64,000 bases of DNA from WHSW01 sp963821025. GTDB lineage: Bacteria; Actinomycetota; Thermoleophilia; Solirubrobacterales; 70-9. How positions within the stretch are numbered: the stretch's first letter is position 1; each line of letters opens with the position of its first letter. The DNA lies in assembly GCA_963821025.1 (NCBI GenBank), contig CAWGCG010000005.1, forward strand, positions 124,001-188,000, in the 5' to 3' direction. The notes under the pieces are model-generated. The model was given only the letters and a program-made list of their open reading frames with translations, did no database searches and had not been told where the DNA came from. The position numbers were made by a program, and so were the translations under genes. Below, piece by piece: positions 49,453 to 57,487 of the stretch.

Positions 49453-50241
49453 ATGGCCTGGGTAGAGACCGAGTCGCTGTCGTTCAGCGCCCGACACGAA
49501 ACCGACGACGACGCCTGCGCGCAGCGCACGCTCGACCGGCTCGAGGATCTGCGCCTTCGCCTCGAAGAGCGCTTCGACGACGCGCCGGGCGGGATCACGG
49601 TGATCGTCCATCCGGCGCCCGGATGGCTGGCCGCTGCCCATCCGTTCCTGCCGGCAGCGCGCCTGGCGGCGGCGCCCGCCGGACGGCGCTACCTCGCCGG
49701 CTGGGCGATGGCGTCCGAGCTCCACATCCTCAATGACGAGTACACCGACCGCCGCGCCGCCGGCGAGGACTCGCTGGCCGCGCTGCGCGGCACCGCTGAG
49801 CGTCTCTACGCGCAGATCGTGATCGCGGCCAACAACGACCGCCTGCCGCCGCCCTGGGGGCCGCGCAAGTTCGCGCGCTACGTCCGCTGGGCGTGGCTGA
49901 TCGAGGGAGGTGCCCAGTACTTCGCCGGACAGACCTCGCTGTTCAGAGCCGCGGTCAACACCCGCATGCGCCAGGGAAAGCCGCCGGCGTTTCCACCCTC
50001 GGCGCGCGACGCGATTATCCTCGGCGGAACGATCTTCGACCTGCTCGAGCGCGAGCGCGGCCCCGACGCCTGCGCGGTGTTGGTCTCGCGACTGCGCCGG
50101 GAGGGAGCCGAGCGAGCAATCGAACTCGGCTTCGACGAGCGCTTTCGACACGTCGAGTCCGAGTGGCGCCGCCACCTGCGCGAGGACCTGCCGCGGGCGG
50201 GATCGCTGCGTGAGCTCGAGACGGAGGACCCGTTCGGCTAG
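49453..50241 (+). CDS. Unknown protein resembling a gluzincin peptidase without HExxH
   Basis: This 262-aa soluble protein contains WAWLIEGGAQYFAGQTSLFR, which matches the WLxEGxA pattern that carries the third zinc ligand (Glu) in gluzincin peptidases. The HExxH helix that should precede it is missing: the corresponding stretch reads LYAQIVIAANND. The rest is helical, ending with SEWRRHLREDLPRAG. It may be a peptidase homologue without activity, or the resemblance may be chance. The start is ATG 49453, nine bases after the methyltransferase stop. Confidence 0.6.
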   Translation: MAWVETESLSFSARHETDDDACAQRTLDRLEDLRLRLEERFDDAPGGITVIVHPAPGWLAAAHPFLPAARLAAAPAGRRYLAGWAMASELHILNDEYTDRRAAGEDSLAALRGTAERLYAQIVIAANNDRLPPPWGPRKFARYVRWAWLIEGGAQYFAGQTSLFRAAVNTRMRQGKPPAFPPSARDAIILGGTIFDLLERERGPDACAVLVSRLRREGAERAIELGFDERFRHVESEWRRHLREDLPRAGSLRELETEDPFG

Positions 50242-50251
50242 TCCGGCGCCG

Positions 50252-50758
50252 TCAGGCGATCCGCGAGAGGGCCCAGACGACCAGGGCCGCGAGCGCGAGC
50301 GCGATCAACATCCCGAGCAGCAGCCGGCGGGCGCGATCGCGCTCGGAGCCGGCCGCCGGCGGGGCCGGTTGCTCCGAGGTGTCGGCGAGCAGCTCCCGCG
50401 CGGCCTCGTAGCCGGCCTCGGGGACGAGGATGTCGCGAGGGCCCGCGGCGAGGAAGTCGGGCACGTCGAAGCCGCGCGAGCGCCGCTCGTAGCTCGGGAT
50501 CCCCTCCTCGAGCAGGATCCCCTGGATCAGCTGGGCCTCGGCAAGGTTCTGCGCGAACGCGACCTTGACCGGCTCGCCTCCGGTGTATTGCGGGCGCACC
50601 TTGCGCGCGCGCTCGTGCGCCGCGGTGATCGGCTCCTGCTCGGCGCGCCCGACGTAGACGAGTGGCATCTCGCAGTCCGGGCAAAATCGCTCGCTGAGCG
50701 TGAACTTGCGCGCGCAGGTCGGGCACGCGAGCGGCTCTGCGTCGTCCTCAGTCGACAC
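50252..50758 (-). CDS. Zinc-ribbon, DUF2007 and membrane-anchor protein
   Basis: This 168-aa protein has an N-terminal zinc ribbon (LACPTCARKFTLSERFCPDC, CxxC...CxxC), a DUF2007 domain (VKVAFAQNLAEAQLIQGILL, EEGIPSYERRSRGF, DILVPEAGYEAARELLAD) and a C-terminal membrane helix (LLLGMLIALALAALVVWAL). DUF2007 has a ferredoxin-like fold thought to be involved in signal transduction or proteolysis control. It is downstream of, and overlaps by eleven bases, the JAMM-domain gene, suggesting co-expression. Confidence 0.82.
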   Translation of the reverse strand: MSTEDDAEPLACPTCARKFTLSERFCPDCEMPLVYVGRAEQEPITAAHERARKVRPQYTGGEPVKVAFAQNLAEAQLIQGILLEEGIPSYERRSRGFDVPDFLAAGPRDILVPEAGYEAARELLADTSEQPAPPAAGSERDRARRLLLGMLIALALAALVVWALSRIA

Positions 50759-51143
50759 GCAGCTCGATCTCCTCGACCGCCCCCTCGTCGATGCGAAATC
50801 CGCGCAGCACCGGTTCGTCGGCGGCCAGCGAACAGATCAGCCAGAGAACGCCCGGCCACCAGCGTGCCAGGTTGACGTCGGTCTGCGAGGGTCGCGCCTC
50901 GCTCTTGGGGTGTGAGTGAAAGATCGCGCCGATCTCCTCCCCCCGGGCCTCGATCTCGTTGGTGATCCGGATCTGATCCGCGGAATCGAGCTGAAAGCGC
51001 ATCGGGCTGGCGAACTCGTTCGCGGCCGGAAAGTAGGCGGTGAGCTTGCCGTCGGCGGCGGCGACCATCCCGCAGCACTCGTTGGGGACGTCGGCCCGCG
51101 CATGTGCGACCAACTGGTCGCGAACCTGGCTCGAGATCCGCAC
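50748..51143 (-). CDS. JAMM/MPN (Mov34) metalloprotease-like protein
   Basis: This protein of about 131 aa carries a complete JAMM motif: upstream Glu in DVPNECCGMVAAADG and HSHPKSEARPSQTD (HxH, Ser, Asp). Bacterial members cut sulfur-carrier or ubiquitin-like protein tails, for example in cysteine or thiamin pathways, and may act on pup-like or ThiS-like tags. The likely start is GTG 51143 (VRISSQVRDQLVAHARADVP); the frame stays open to Met 51188 but that passes into a repeat array. The gene overlaps the DUF2007 gene, and no sulfur-carrier gene is adjacent. Confidence 0.85.
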   Translation of the reverse strand: MRISSQVRDQLVAHARADVPNECCGMVAAADGKLTAYFPAANEFASPMRFQLDSADQIRITNEIEARGEEIGAIFHSHPKSEARPSQTDVNLARWWPGVLWLICSLAADEPVLRGFRIDEGAVEEIELRVD

Positions 51144-51171
51144 CCGGGCGAGGCTAGCGTTAGGCACTCGC

Positions 51172-51245
51172 AACTTGCCACTCGCCACTTGCGTGAAGGT
51201 CGCAGCCGAGTGGCGAATGGCGAGTGGCGAATGGCGAGTGGCGAG
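51172..51245. repeat. Heptamer repeat array forming a long inverted structure
   Basis: A 14-base unit cgagtggcgaatgg occurs at 51207-51220 and 51221-51234 with a further partial copy to 51245 (7-base units cgaGTGG/cgaATGG). Copies in the opposite orientation (ccacttg/ccactcg type) lie at about 51172-51193, so the transcript could fold into a long hairpin. It sits between two minus-strand genes. Confidence 0.8.
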
Positions 51246-51254
51246 CTCCGAGTC

Positions 51255-52055
51255 TCAATACCAGTGCGAGCCGGGATCGCGGCTCGGCTCACGCAGCTCG
51301 CCGGCAGCGGCGCCAAGCAGATTCGGATCGTCGCGCCCGAGCTCCCACAGCAGGTCGTCGAGCACCGGCGGGGAAATGCCGCTGCGCTCGGCGACCTCGG
51401 CGAAGGCGTCCCGCGTCGCCGCCCGGACCGGCTCGAGCTCACCCGGCTCGACCAGCCCACTGCGTAGCGCCAGTCGCATCAGCACGCTGTCGGCGCTGAC
51501 CGCCCAGCTCTCGGGGTCGCTGACCACGAGCCAGCCGCGGCGCTCGCAGATCTTCGCCAGCAGCTGTGCCTTCTTCGCCAGCGGGTCGGCGTATGCGCGG
51601 TAGCGGGCGACGAGCGCAAGCAGGCCTCGCTCGCCGCCCAGCCGCGACTCGGCCGCGGCGAGCAGCGCCGCCGACGAGCCGCCGTGATCGCGCTCCAAAC
51701 CGGCGGCGAGATCGCGCCAAAGCCACGCCCGGCGCTCCGGATCGGCGACGGTCTCACCCCCGATCGTGAACGCCTCGGCGACGTCCGCGGCGCTGACCGC
51801 CGTCAGCGCCGCGGCGGTGAGCCATCCCGGTCGCAGGCGGGCGGCGCGCAGGCCGACCGCCCACATCAGCGCGCTGCCGCACAACGGGCCCTGGGTGTCG
51901 ACCGTGTGAGCGTCGCGGTAGCCGCTCTTGTGGTCGACCGCGCACAAGAAGAGCGCCGCGTCGGGGTCGGGGACGTGGGTGAACTCCGGAGGCGACCACG
52001 AGGCGCGCAGCGCCAGCACCCTGGCGACGACCGAGTCGAGCGCCGCCTGGCTCAC
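51255..52055 (-). CDS. Conserved protein of unknown function coupled to an AlkD-like gene
   Basis: This 266-aa soluble helical protein contains FLCAVDHKSGYRDAHTVDTQ, WLWRDLAAGLERDHGGSSAA, AYADPLAKKAQLLAKICERR and GWLVVSDPESWAVSADSVLM RLALRSGL. I cannot name a domain. The D-x-K-x-G-Y and A-D-S-V-L-M-R blocks look like conserved active or binding sites and are repeated in no other protein here. It is coupled to the AlkD-type gene by a four-base ATGA overlap, so a role in base damage or nucleotide repair is a reasonable inference. Confidence 0.65.
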   Translation of the reverse strand: MSQAALDSVVARVLALRASWSPPEFTHVPDPDAALFLCAVDHKSGYRDAHTVDTQGPLCGSALMWAVGLRAARLRPGWLTAAALTAVSAADVAEAFTIGGETVADPERRAWLWRDLAAGLERDHGGSSAALLAAAESRLGGERGLLALVARYRAYADPLAKKAQLLAKICERRGWLVVSDPESWAVSADSVLMRLALRSGLVEPGELEPVRAATRDAFAEVAERSGISPPVLDDLLWELGRDDPNLLGAAAGELREPSRDPGSHWY

Positions 52056-52765
52056 CGCGCCATGTAGCGGCGCCGCTCGCCCGGCTCGAGCCGCTCGAGC
52101 GCGTAGCGCAGCATCGTCCTCGGCATCTCGGCGGCATGGCGATCGAGGAAGCCGCGCAGGGCGGTCTCGTCGCGCTTGCCGATCTCGCGCAGCATCCAGC
52201 CGACCGCTTTGTGGATCAGGTCGTGATCGTCGGCGAGCAGCCGCTCGGCCAGCCGCAGGGTCTGGTCGAAGCGCCCCTCGCGGATCAAGGAGAAGGTTGC
52301 GAGCACGGCGATCCGGCGGTCCCAGAGGCTCCCCGACGCGACCAGCGGGTCGAGCAGCTTGCGCGGACCGCGGCGAACCCTGTCCGCAAGCAGGTACTCG
52401 GCCGAAGCGTCGACCAGGTCCCAGTTGTTGACGCGGTCGCGGCAGTCGAGGTAGAGCTCGGCGATCCGCTCGCGCTCGGCGCGGTCACCGCGCTCGAAGC
52501 GCTCGCGCAGGATCGCGAGGGCGACGAAGCGGTGCTCGTGCAGTTCGCTCGCGAGCAGCTTCCGGCAGGTGTCGAGCGAAGCATCGCGATGGCCGCGGGC
52601 GACGCGGCGTTGGGGCGGTACGTAGATGCCGAGGAAGACGTCCCCCTCGGCGTACTCGCCCGGGCCGGTCTTGAAGAATCCCTGGAGGAAGCCGGCGCGC
52701 TCGGGATCCGCGAGCTCGGCGAGCTCGGTCGCGATCGCTCGCGCCTCGGGATCGGTCGCTGCCAT
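52052..52765 (-). CDS. AlkD-like DNA alkylation repair protein (HEAT-repeat)
   Basis: This 237-aa protein is made of HEAT-like repeats, as in AlkC/AlkD DNA glycosylases. Matching parts: FLQGFFKTGPGEYAEGDVFL at the front, VNNWDLVDASAEYLLADRVR in which the Trp-Asp and following Asp correspond to the catalytic region, SLWDRRIAVLATFSLIREGR, and LIHKAVGWMLREIGKRDETA. It flips or traps positively charged alkylated bases (3mA, 7mG). It precedes the unknown 266-aa gene in the same operon and diverges from the epimerase gene across 26 bases, so promoters are very close. Confidence 0.93.
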   Translation of the reverse strand: MAATDPEARAIATELAELADPERAGFLQGFFKTGPGEYAEGDVFLGIYVPPQRRVARGHRDASLDTCRKLLASELHEHRFVALAILRERFERGDRAERERIAELYLDCRDRVNNWDLVDASAEYLLADRVRRGPRKLLDPLVASGSLWDRRIAVLATFSLIREGRFDQTLRLAERLLADDHDLIHKAVGWMLREIGKRDETALRGFLDRHAAEMPRTMLRYALERLEPGERRRYMAR

Positions 52766-52791
52766 GTACCGGTGTATTAGCCTCGCCGGGC

Positions 52792-53865
52792 GTGAGGCGC
52801 GTTCTGGTCACCGGCGGAGCCGGCTTCGTCGGGGCCAACATCTGCGTCGCGCTGGCTCGCGGTCGCGATCAGCTCGAGGTGGTCGCGTTCGACAACCTCC
52901 ACCGCCGCGGGTCCGAGCTCAACCTGCCGCGGCTCGAGGCGGTGGGGGTGAGATTCGTCCGCGGCGACGTCCGCGAGCGCGCCGCGCTGGAGGCGATCGA
53001 GCCGATCGAGGCGCTGATCGAATGCTCGGCCGAGCCCTCGGCGCTGATCGGGATGAGCGGCGACACCTCCTACCCGGTGGAGACCAACCTGATCGGCGCC
53101 TATAACTGCCTCGAGCTCGCCCGGCGTGACGGCGCTCAGGTGATCTTCTTGTCTACCAGCCGCGTCTACCCCTACCCCGCGCTCGGCGAGCTGCGCCTGC
53201 GCGAGACCGAGACCCGGTTCGAGCTCGAGGCCGAACAGCCGCTCGCCGGCGCCTCGACCGCCGGGATCTCCGAGGATTTCCCGCTCGCCGGCCCGCGAAC
53301 GATCTACGGCGCCACCAAGCTCGCCGCGGAGCTGCTGGTCACCGAGTACGCCGCCAACTTCCAGATCCCCACCGTGATCGACCGTTGCGGGGTAATCGCG
53401 GGCCCGTGGCAGATGGGACGCGTCGACCAGGGGGTGTTCACGTTCTGGCTCTTGCACCACCACTTCGAGCTGCCGCTCAGCTACATCGGCTACGCCGGCA
53501 GCGGCCTTCAGGTCCGCGACCTCCTGCACGTCGACGACCTGGTCGGACTGGTCGCCGATCAGCTCGACGACCCGCCGGCCTGGGACGGCTTCGTCGGCAA
53601 CGTCGGCGGCGGGCGCGAGCGCAGCCTCTCGCTGCTCGAGACAACCGAAATCTGCCGGGCGCTGACGGGCAACATCGTGGCGATCACTAGCTCGCCCGAG
53701 CAGCGGCCCGGCGATGTTCCCCTATACATCTCCGACTGCTCGCGACTCGGCCGGGTCTCCGCATGGGAACCGCGCAAACGGCCTCGGGAGGTGCTCGCGG
53801 ACATCAACGCCTGGATCACCGACAACGAGGCCTCGGTCGCCGCCTCACTGGGGCTCGCTCCGTGA
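52792..53865 (+). CDS. NAD-dependent epimerase/dehydratase (nucleotide-sugar SDR)
   Basis: This 357-aa extended SDR enzyme starts GTG 52792 (VRRVLVTGGAGFVGANICVA) with the NAD loop GGAGFVG. The catalytic Tyr-Lys are in YGATKLAAELLVTEY, and the Ser/Thr site is in FLSTSRVYPYP. It resembles CDP-tyvelose or other 2-/4-epimerases acting on nucleotide sugars. It opens the glycan locus and its stop overlaps by four bases (GTGA) the start of a second, related SDR. Confidence 0.9.
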   Translation: MRRVLVTGGAGFVGANICVALARGRDQLEVVAFDNLHRRGSELNLPRLEAVGVRFVRGDVRERAALEAIEPIEALIECSAEPSALIGMSGDTSYPVETNLIGAYNCLELARRDGAQVIFLSTSRVYPYPALGELRLRETETRFELEAEQPLAGASTAGISEDFPLAGPRTIYGATKLAAELLVTEYAANFQIPTVIDRCGVIAGPWQMGRVDQGVFTFWLLHHHFELPLSYIGYAGSGLQVRDLLHVDDLVGLVADQLDDPPAWDGFVGNVGGGRERSLSLLETTEICRALTGNIVAITSSPEQRPGDVPLYISDCSRLGRVSAWEPRKRPREVLADINAWITDNEASVAASLGLAP

Positions 53866-54932
53866 GGGCCGCGGTGGTCACCGGATCGGGGGGGCTGGTG
53901 GGCTCGGAGTCGGTGCGCGGGCTGACCGAGGCCGGGTTCGAGGTGGTCGGGATCGAGAACGATATGCGCAGCCGCTTCTTCGGGCCGCAAGCCTCGACGC
54001 GACCGGTGACCGAGGCGCTGCGTGCCGAGGTGCCCGGCTTCCACCACGTCGAGCTCGACATCCGCGACGCCGACGGCGTCGACCGAGTCTTCGCCCGGGC
54101 CCCGGGGCCGATCGAGGTGATCGTCCACGCCGCAGCCCAGCCCTCGCACGACTGGGCCGCCCGCGATCCTCAGACCGACTTCTCGGTCAACGCCCAGGGG
54201 ACGCTCAACCTGCTCGAGGCCGCGCGCGCCCACGCCCCCGACGCTCCCTTCATCTTCTGCTCGACCAACAAGCTCTACGGCGACCGGCCCAACCAGCTGC
54301 CGTTCGAGGAGCACGAGACCCGGCTCGAGCTTCCGGCGTCGCATCGCTGGTTCGGCGGGATCGACACCTCGATGTCGATCGACGCCACCCTGCACTCGCT
54401 GTTCGGCGCTTCGAAGGCCGCCGCCGACCTGCTCGTCCAGGAGTACGGTCGCTATTTCGAGATGCCGACGGTCTGCTTTCGCGCCGGCTGTATCACCGGT
54501 CCGCGCCATGCCGGCGCCGAGCTGCACGGGTTCCTCGCCTACCTGATGCGCTGCGTGGCCACGGGCGCGCCGTACACGGTCCACGGCTACGGCGGCAAGC
54601 AGGTCCGCGACAACCTCCACAGCGCCGATCTCGTCAGCGCCTTCGAGGCCTTCAGGCGCGATCCGAAGCCCGCGGCCGTCTACAACATCGGCGGTGGGCG
54701 CGACTCGAACTGCTCGATGCTCGAGGCGATCGCCGCCTGCGAGCGGATCGCCGGCCGCGAGCTCGACTGGACCCTGGCCGAGCCGCCGCGCGTTGGCGAC
54801 CACCGCTGGTGGATCTCGGACCTGTCGCAGTTCCGGGCTGACTACCCGGGCTGGCGTCCCGAGCGCGGGACCGAGCAGATCCTGGGCGAGATCCTCGACC
54901 GCAACGCCGAAGGGTGGCACGCCGGGCGATGA
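53862..54932 (+). CDS. CDP-paratose/tyvelose 2-epimerase-like SDR
   Basis: This 356-aa extended SDR starts GTG 53862 (VRAAVVTGSGGLVGSESVRG). Family marks of RfbE-type 2-epimerases are present: STNKLYGDRPNQLPFEEHET, GIDTSMSIDATLHSLFGASK, AAADLLVQEYGRYFEMPTVC, and ITGPRHAGAELHGFLAYL. The Tyr is replaced by Phe in LFGASKAAAD where Tyr is usual (YGxSK), a difference also known among CDP-tyvelose epimerase relatives. It may make a 3,6-dideoxyhexose such as tyvelose, but the CDP-sugar partners are absent. It is coupled on both sides by four-base overlaps. Confidence 0.9.
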   Translation: MRAAVVTGSGGLVGSESVRGLTEAGFEVVGIENDMRSRFFGPQASTRPVTEALRAEVPGFHHVELDIRDADGVDRVFARAPGPIEVIVHAAAQPSHDWAARDPQTDFSVNAQGTLNLLEAARAHAPDAPFIFCSTNKLYGDRPNQLPFEEHETRLELPASHRWFGGIDTSMSIDATLHSLFGASKAAADLLVQEYGRYFEMPTVCFRAGCITGPRHAGAELHGFLAYLMRCVATGAPYTVHGYGGKQVRDNLHSADLVSAFEAFRRDPKPAAVYNIGGGRDSNCSMLEAIAACERIAGRELDWTLAEPPRVGDHRWWISDLSQFRADYPGWRPERGTEQILGEILDRNAEGWHAGR

Positions 54933-55735
54933 GCCGGCCGAACCACCTGGAACGCTGGCGCGAGTGGCGGTTGCGCCGGGCGTTCAAGCGGACCGCCGGA
55001 CCGAAGCTGATCGCCGCGTTTGCGGACCTCCACCCCCGGGGCTTCTTCATCGAGATCGGCGCCAACGACGGCGAAACCGGCAGCCAGCTCAAGGAGCACA
55101 TCCGCCGAACGCAGTGGCGCGGGATCATGGTCGAGCCGGCTCCCGACGCCTTCGAGCGCTTGTGCAGAAACTACGCCGAGCTGGAGCGGGTTGCGGTCGA
55201 GCACGCCGCGATCTCCGAGCACGACGGTCTAGTGCCCTTTTACGAGGTCGCCGCGCGCGATCCTGACGCCCCCGGCGCGAACACCGAGTCCACCGCTTGG
55301 CTCGGCGCGCTGGGGTCGCTCTCGCGCGACCAGTTGCTTCGTCACGCCCCGCTGATCGCCGACGTCGAGCGACGGATCACGGCCTCCGAGGTCCGATGCC
55401 TGACTCTGCGCTCGCTGTGCCGCAAGCACGCGGTCGAGCGGATCGATCTTCTCCTCGTCGATACCGAGGGACACGACGACGTGATCCTGCGCCAGCTCGA
55501 CTTCGAGCGCCTGCGTCCGCGGTTGATCATCTACGAGCACCTGCATCTGACACGCGCCCGCCGCGACGCCTGCCGGGAGCTGCTCGAGCACGCGGGCTAC
55601 GAGTGCATGGAGGAGTTCTTCGACACGCACTGCATCGATTCGAACGGAGACCCCGCGCTGCGAAGCGCGTTCCGCGGTCTGCGACCCCGGCTGGCGCCCG
55701 TGTACGCCGACTCCGCCGAGAAGCGCGAACCCTAG
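54929..55735 (+). CDS. FkbM-family methyltransferase
   Basis: This 268-aa SAM-dependent O-methyltransferase starts ATG 54929. Motifs: FFIEIGANDGETGSQLKEHI (SAM loop), WRGIMVEPAPDAFERLCRNY, VRCLTLRSLCRKHAVERIDL and LLLVDTEGHDDVILRQLDFE, as in FkbM/NoeI-type sugar methylases. It is expected to methylate a hydroxyl of the glycan made by this locus. It is coupled to the epimerase by an ATGA overlap and ends 48 bases before the GT2 gene. Confidence 0.92.
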   Translation: MSRPNHLERWREWRLRRAFKRTAGPKLIAAFADLHPRGFFIEIGANDGETGSQLKEHIRRTQWRGIMVEPAPDAFERLCRNYAELERVAVEHAAISEHDGLVPFYEVAARDPDAPGANTESTAWLGALGSLSRDQLLRHAPLIADVERRITASEVRCLTLRSLCRKHAVERIDLLLVDTEGHDDVILRQLDFERLRPRLIIYEHLHLTRARRDACRELLEHAGYECMEEFFDTHCIDSNGDPALRSAFRGLRPRLAPVYADSAEKREP

Positions 55736-55783
55736 CGCTGTGCGCTTACCCCGTCCGCCTTTACGGCACAATCCGCCGTCCGC

Positions 55784-56569
55784 ATGAGTTCCGAGGCCGT
55801 GCCGAGCATCGAGGCCCAGGCGTCATCCCCGGTCCCGCCGCGGGTGATCGTCGTGATGCCCGCCTGGAACGCCGCCAGGACGGTCTCCGACACCGTGGCG
55901 GCGATCCCCGCGGGACTGGTCCACGAGCTGATCCTGGTCGACGACAAGTCGACCGACGAGACGGTCGAGCTGGCCCGCTCGCTGCCGCTTCACTTGATAT
56001 GGCACCCGCACAACGTCGGCTACGGCGGCAATCAGAAGACCTGCTATCTCGAGGCGCTGCAGCGGGGCGCCGACGTCGTGATCATGCTCCACCCCGACGG
56101 CCAGTACGACCCAGAGATCCTGCCACGGATGGTGCGCCCGATCGTTGACGGCGAGGCCGACATGGTGCTCGGCTCGCGATTCGCGGCCCCTGGGAGCGCG
56201 CGGGCCGGCGGGATGCCGCTCTACAAGTACATCGCCAATCGCTTTTTGACCACGATCGAGAACCGCGTCCTCGGCACCGATCTCTCCGAGCTCCATACCG
56301 GCTACCGGGCCTACTCGCGCGAGCTGTTGCTGACCGTGCCGTTCCTGCGCAACTCACTCGACTTCAGCTTCGACTCCGAGATGATCATGCAGGCGGTCCA
56401 CTTCGGCTTCCGGATCGGCGAAGTACCGACCCGGACGCGCTATTTCGCCGATGCGTCGTCGGTGTCGCTGAAGCCGGCGGTCGTCTATGGGTGCAAGACG
56501 CTGTGGACCGCGCTGCGATTCCTACTCCACCGGCGCGGGATCGCCCGCTCGCGCAAGTTCTCGGCCTAG
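55784..56569 (+). CDS. GT2-family glycosyltransferase (DPM-synthase-like)
   Basis: This 261-aa cytoplasmic enzyme is of the GT-A fold. It opens VIVVMPAWNAARTVSDTVAA; the nucleotide site ILVDDKSTDETVELARSLPL and the metal DxD equivalent in MLHPDGQYDPEILPRM are present. RAGGMPLYKYIANRFLTTIE and SFDSEMIMQAVHFGFRIGEV follow. It resembles dolichyl/polyprenyl-phosphate mannose or glucose synthases but lacks a C-terminal membrane domain. It may produce the lipid-linked sugar used by the membrane transferases downstream. Confidence 0.93.
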   Translation: MSSEAVPSIEAQASSPVPPRVIVVMPAWNAARTVSDTVAAIPAGLVHELILVDDKSTDETVELARSLPLHLIWHPHNVGYGGNQKTCYLEALQRGADVVIMLHPDGQYDPEILPRMVRPIVDGEADMVLGSRFAAPGSARAGGMPLYKYIANRFLTTIENRVLGTDLSELHTGYRAYSRELLLTVPFLRNSLDFSFDSEMIMQAVHFGFRIGEVPTRTRYFADASSVSLKPAVVYGCKTLWTALRFLLHRRGIARSRKFSA

Positions 56570-56572
56570 CCG

Positions 56573-57475
56573 GTGGGTGAGGCCGAGACGCCGGCGGCCG
56601 CCTGCCAATGGTGCGGAGCGGCACTGGGCCGCGGGGCGGCATCGGCCCCCGGAGGACGTCTGTGCGGGCGCTGCGGTGCCACGACCACGTACCCGACCCC
56701 CTCCGACGCCGAGCTCGAGCTCGCCTACGAGGGCTGGTACCGACCGCGGCGCGGGCGATTCGGCGCCCTCGGCGACGCCCTCCTGTCGCGCTCGCGCACC
56801 TCGCTGGCGGCGGTGATCGACGATCGTGCCCCGCGCGGGCCCGTACTCGACGTGGGTGCCGGTGATGGAACCCTGGTGCGGGCGCTTCGCACCCGCGGGC
56901 GTGAGGCGATCGGGATCGAGCGCCGGGCCGACGGCGAGGGGATCATCGACGCCGACCCTCGCGACATCGACCGCGAGTTCTCGGCGATCGTCTTCTGGCA
57001 TTCGCTCGAGCACCTGCGCGACGCCGGATCGGCGCTCGCCCATACCGCCGGCCTGCTGCGGCCCGGCGGGATCCTCGTGATCGCGATGCCGAACTCCGCC
57101 AGCCTGCAGGCGCGCGCATTCGGCGACAGCTGGCTCGCCCTCGATCTACCCCGCCACCTCGTCCACGTCCCGGCGCCCGCCCTGCGCCGGCGCCTCGCGG
57201 ACCTGGGCCTCGAGGTCGAGCGCGTCAGCTACGTGCGAGGAGGCCAGGTGCTGTTCGGGTGGGCATACGGCCTGGTGAACGCGCTTCCGGGAAGTCCCGA
57301 CCTCTATGACGCGATCCGCATACCCGAGGCACGCCGGCGGCCGATCTCGGCCGGTCGACGCGCGGGGACCCTGGCCGCAGCCGTCGCCCTGGCGCCGGTG
57401 GCTGCGCTCGCAGCCGCGGCCGAGGTGGCGATGCGCCGTGGAGGTACCGTCTATGCGCAGGCGCGGCGCGCCTAG
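56573..57475 (+). CDS. SAM methyltransferase with N-terminal zinc ribbon
   Basis: This 300-aa protein starts GTG 56573. Residues 11-34 hold a zinc ribbon (ACQWCGAALGRG ... RLCGRCG, CxxC...CxxC). The methyltransferase core follows: PVLDVGAGDGTLVRALRTRG, VFWHSLEHLRDAGSALAHTA, GLLRPGGILVIAMPNSASLQ and WLALDLPRHLVHVPAPALRR. This Zn-ribbon type is common in sugar C- or O-methylation clusters. The hydrophobic C-terminal segment (LAAAVALAPVAALAAAAEVA) may attach it to the membrane. It is three bases after the GT2 gene. Confidence 0.9.
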   Translation: MGEAETPAAACQWCGAALGRGAASAPGGRLCGRCGATTTYPTPSDAELELAYEGWYRPRRGRFGALGDALLSRSRTSLAAVIDDRAPRGPVLDVGAGDGTLVRALRTRGREAIGIERRADGEGIIDADPRDIDREFSAIVFWHSLEHLRDAGSALAHTAGLLRPGGILVIAMPNSASLQARAFGDSWLALDLPRHLVHVPAPALRRRLADLGLEVERVSYVRGGQVLFGWAYGLVNALPGSPDLYDAIRIPEARRRPISAGRRAGTLAAAVALAPVAALAAAAEVAMRRGGTVYAQARRA

Positions 57476-57487
57476 ACTTCGCGGGCT

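Noticed and set aside
51172..51245. Repeat cluster considered as CRISPR or phage attachment site
   Set aside because: The units are 7-14 bases with no spacers and no integrase or tRNA nearby.
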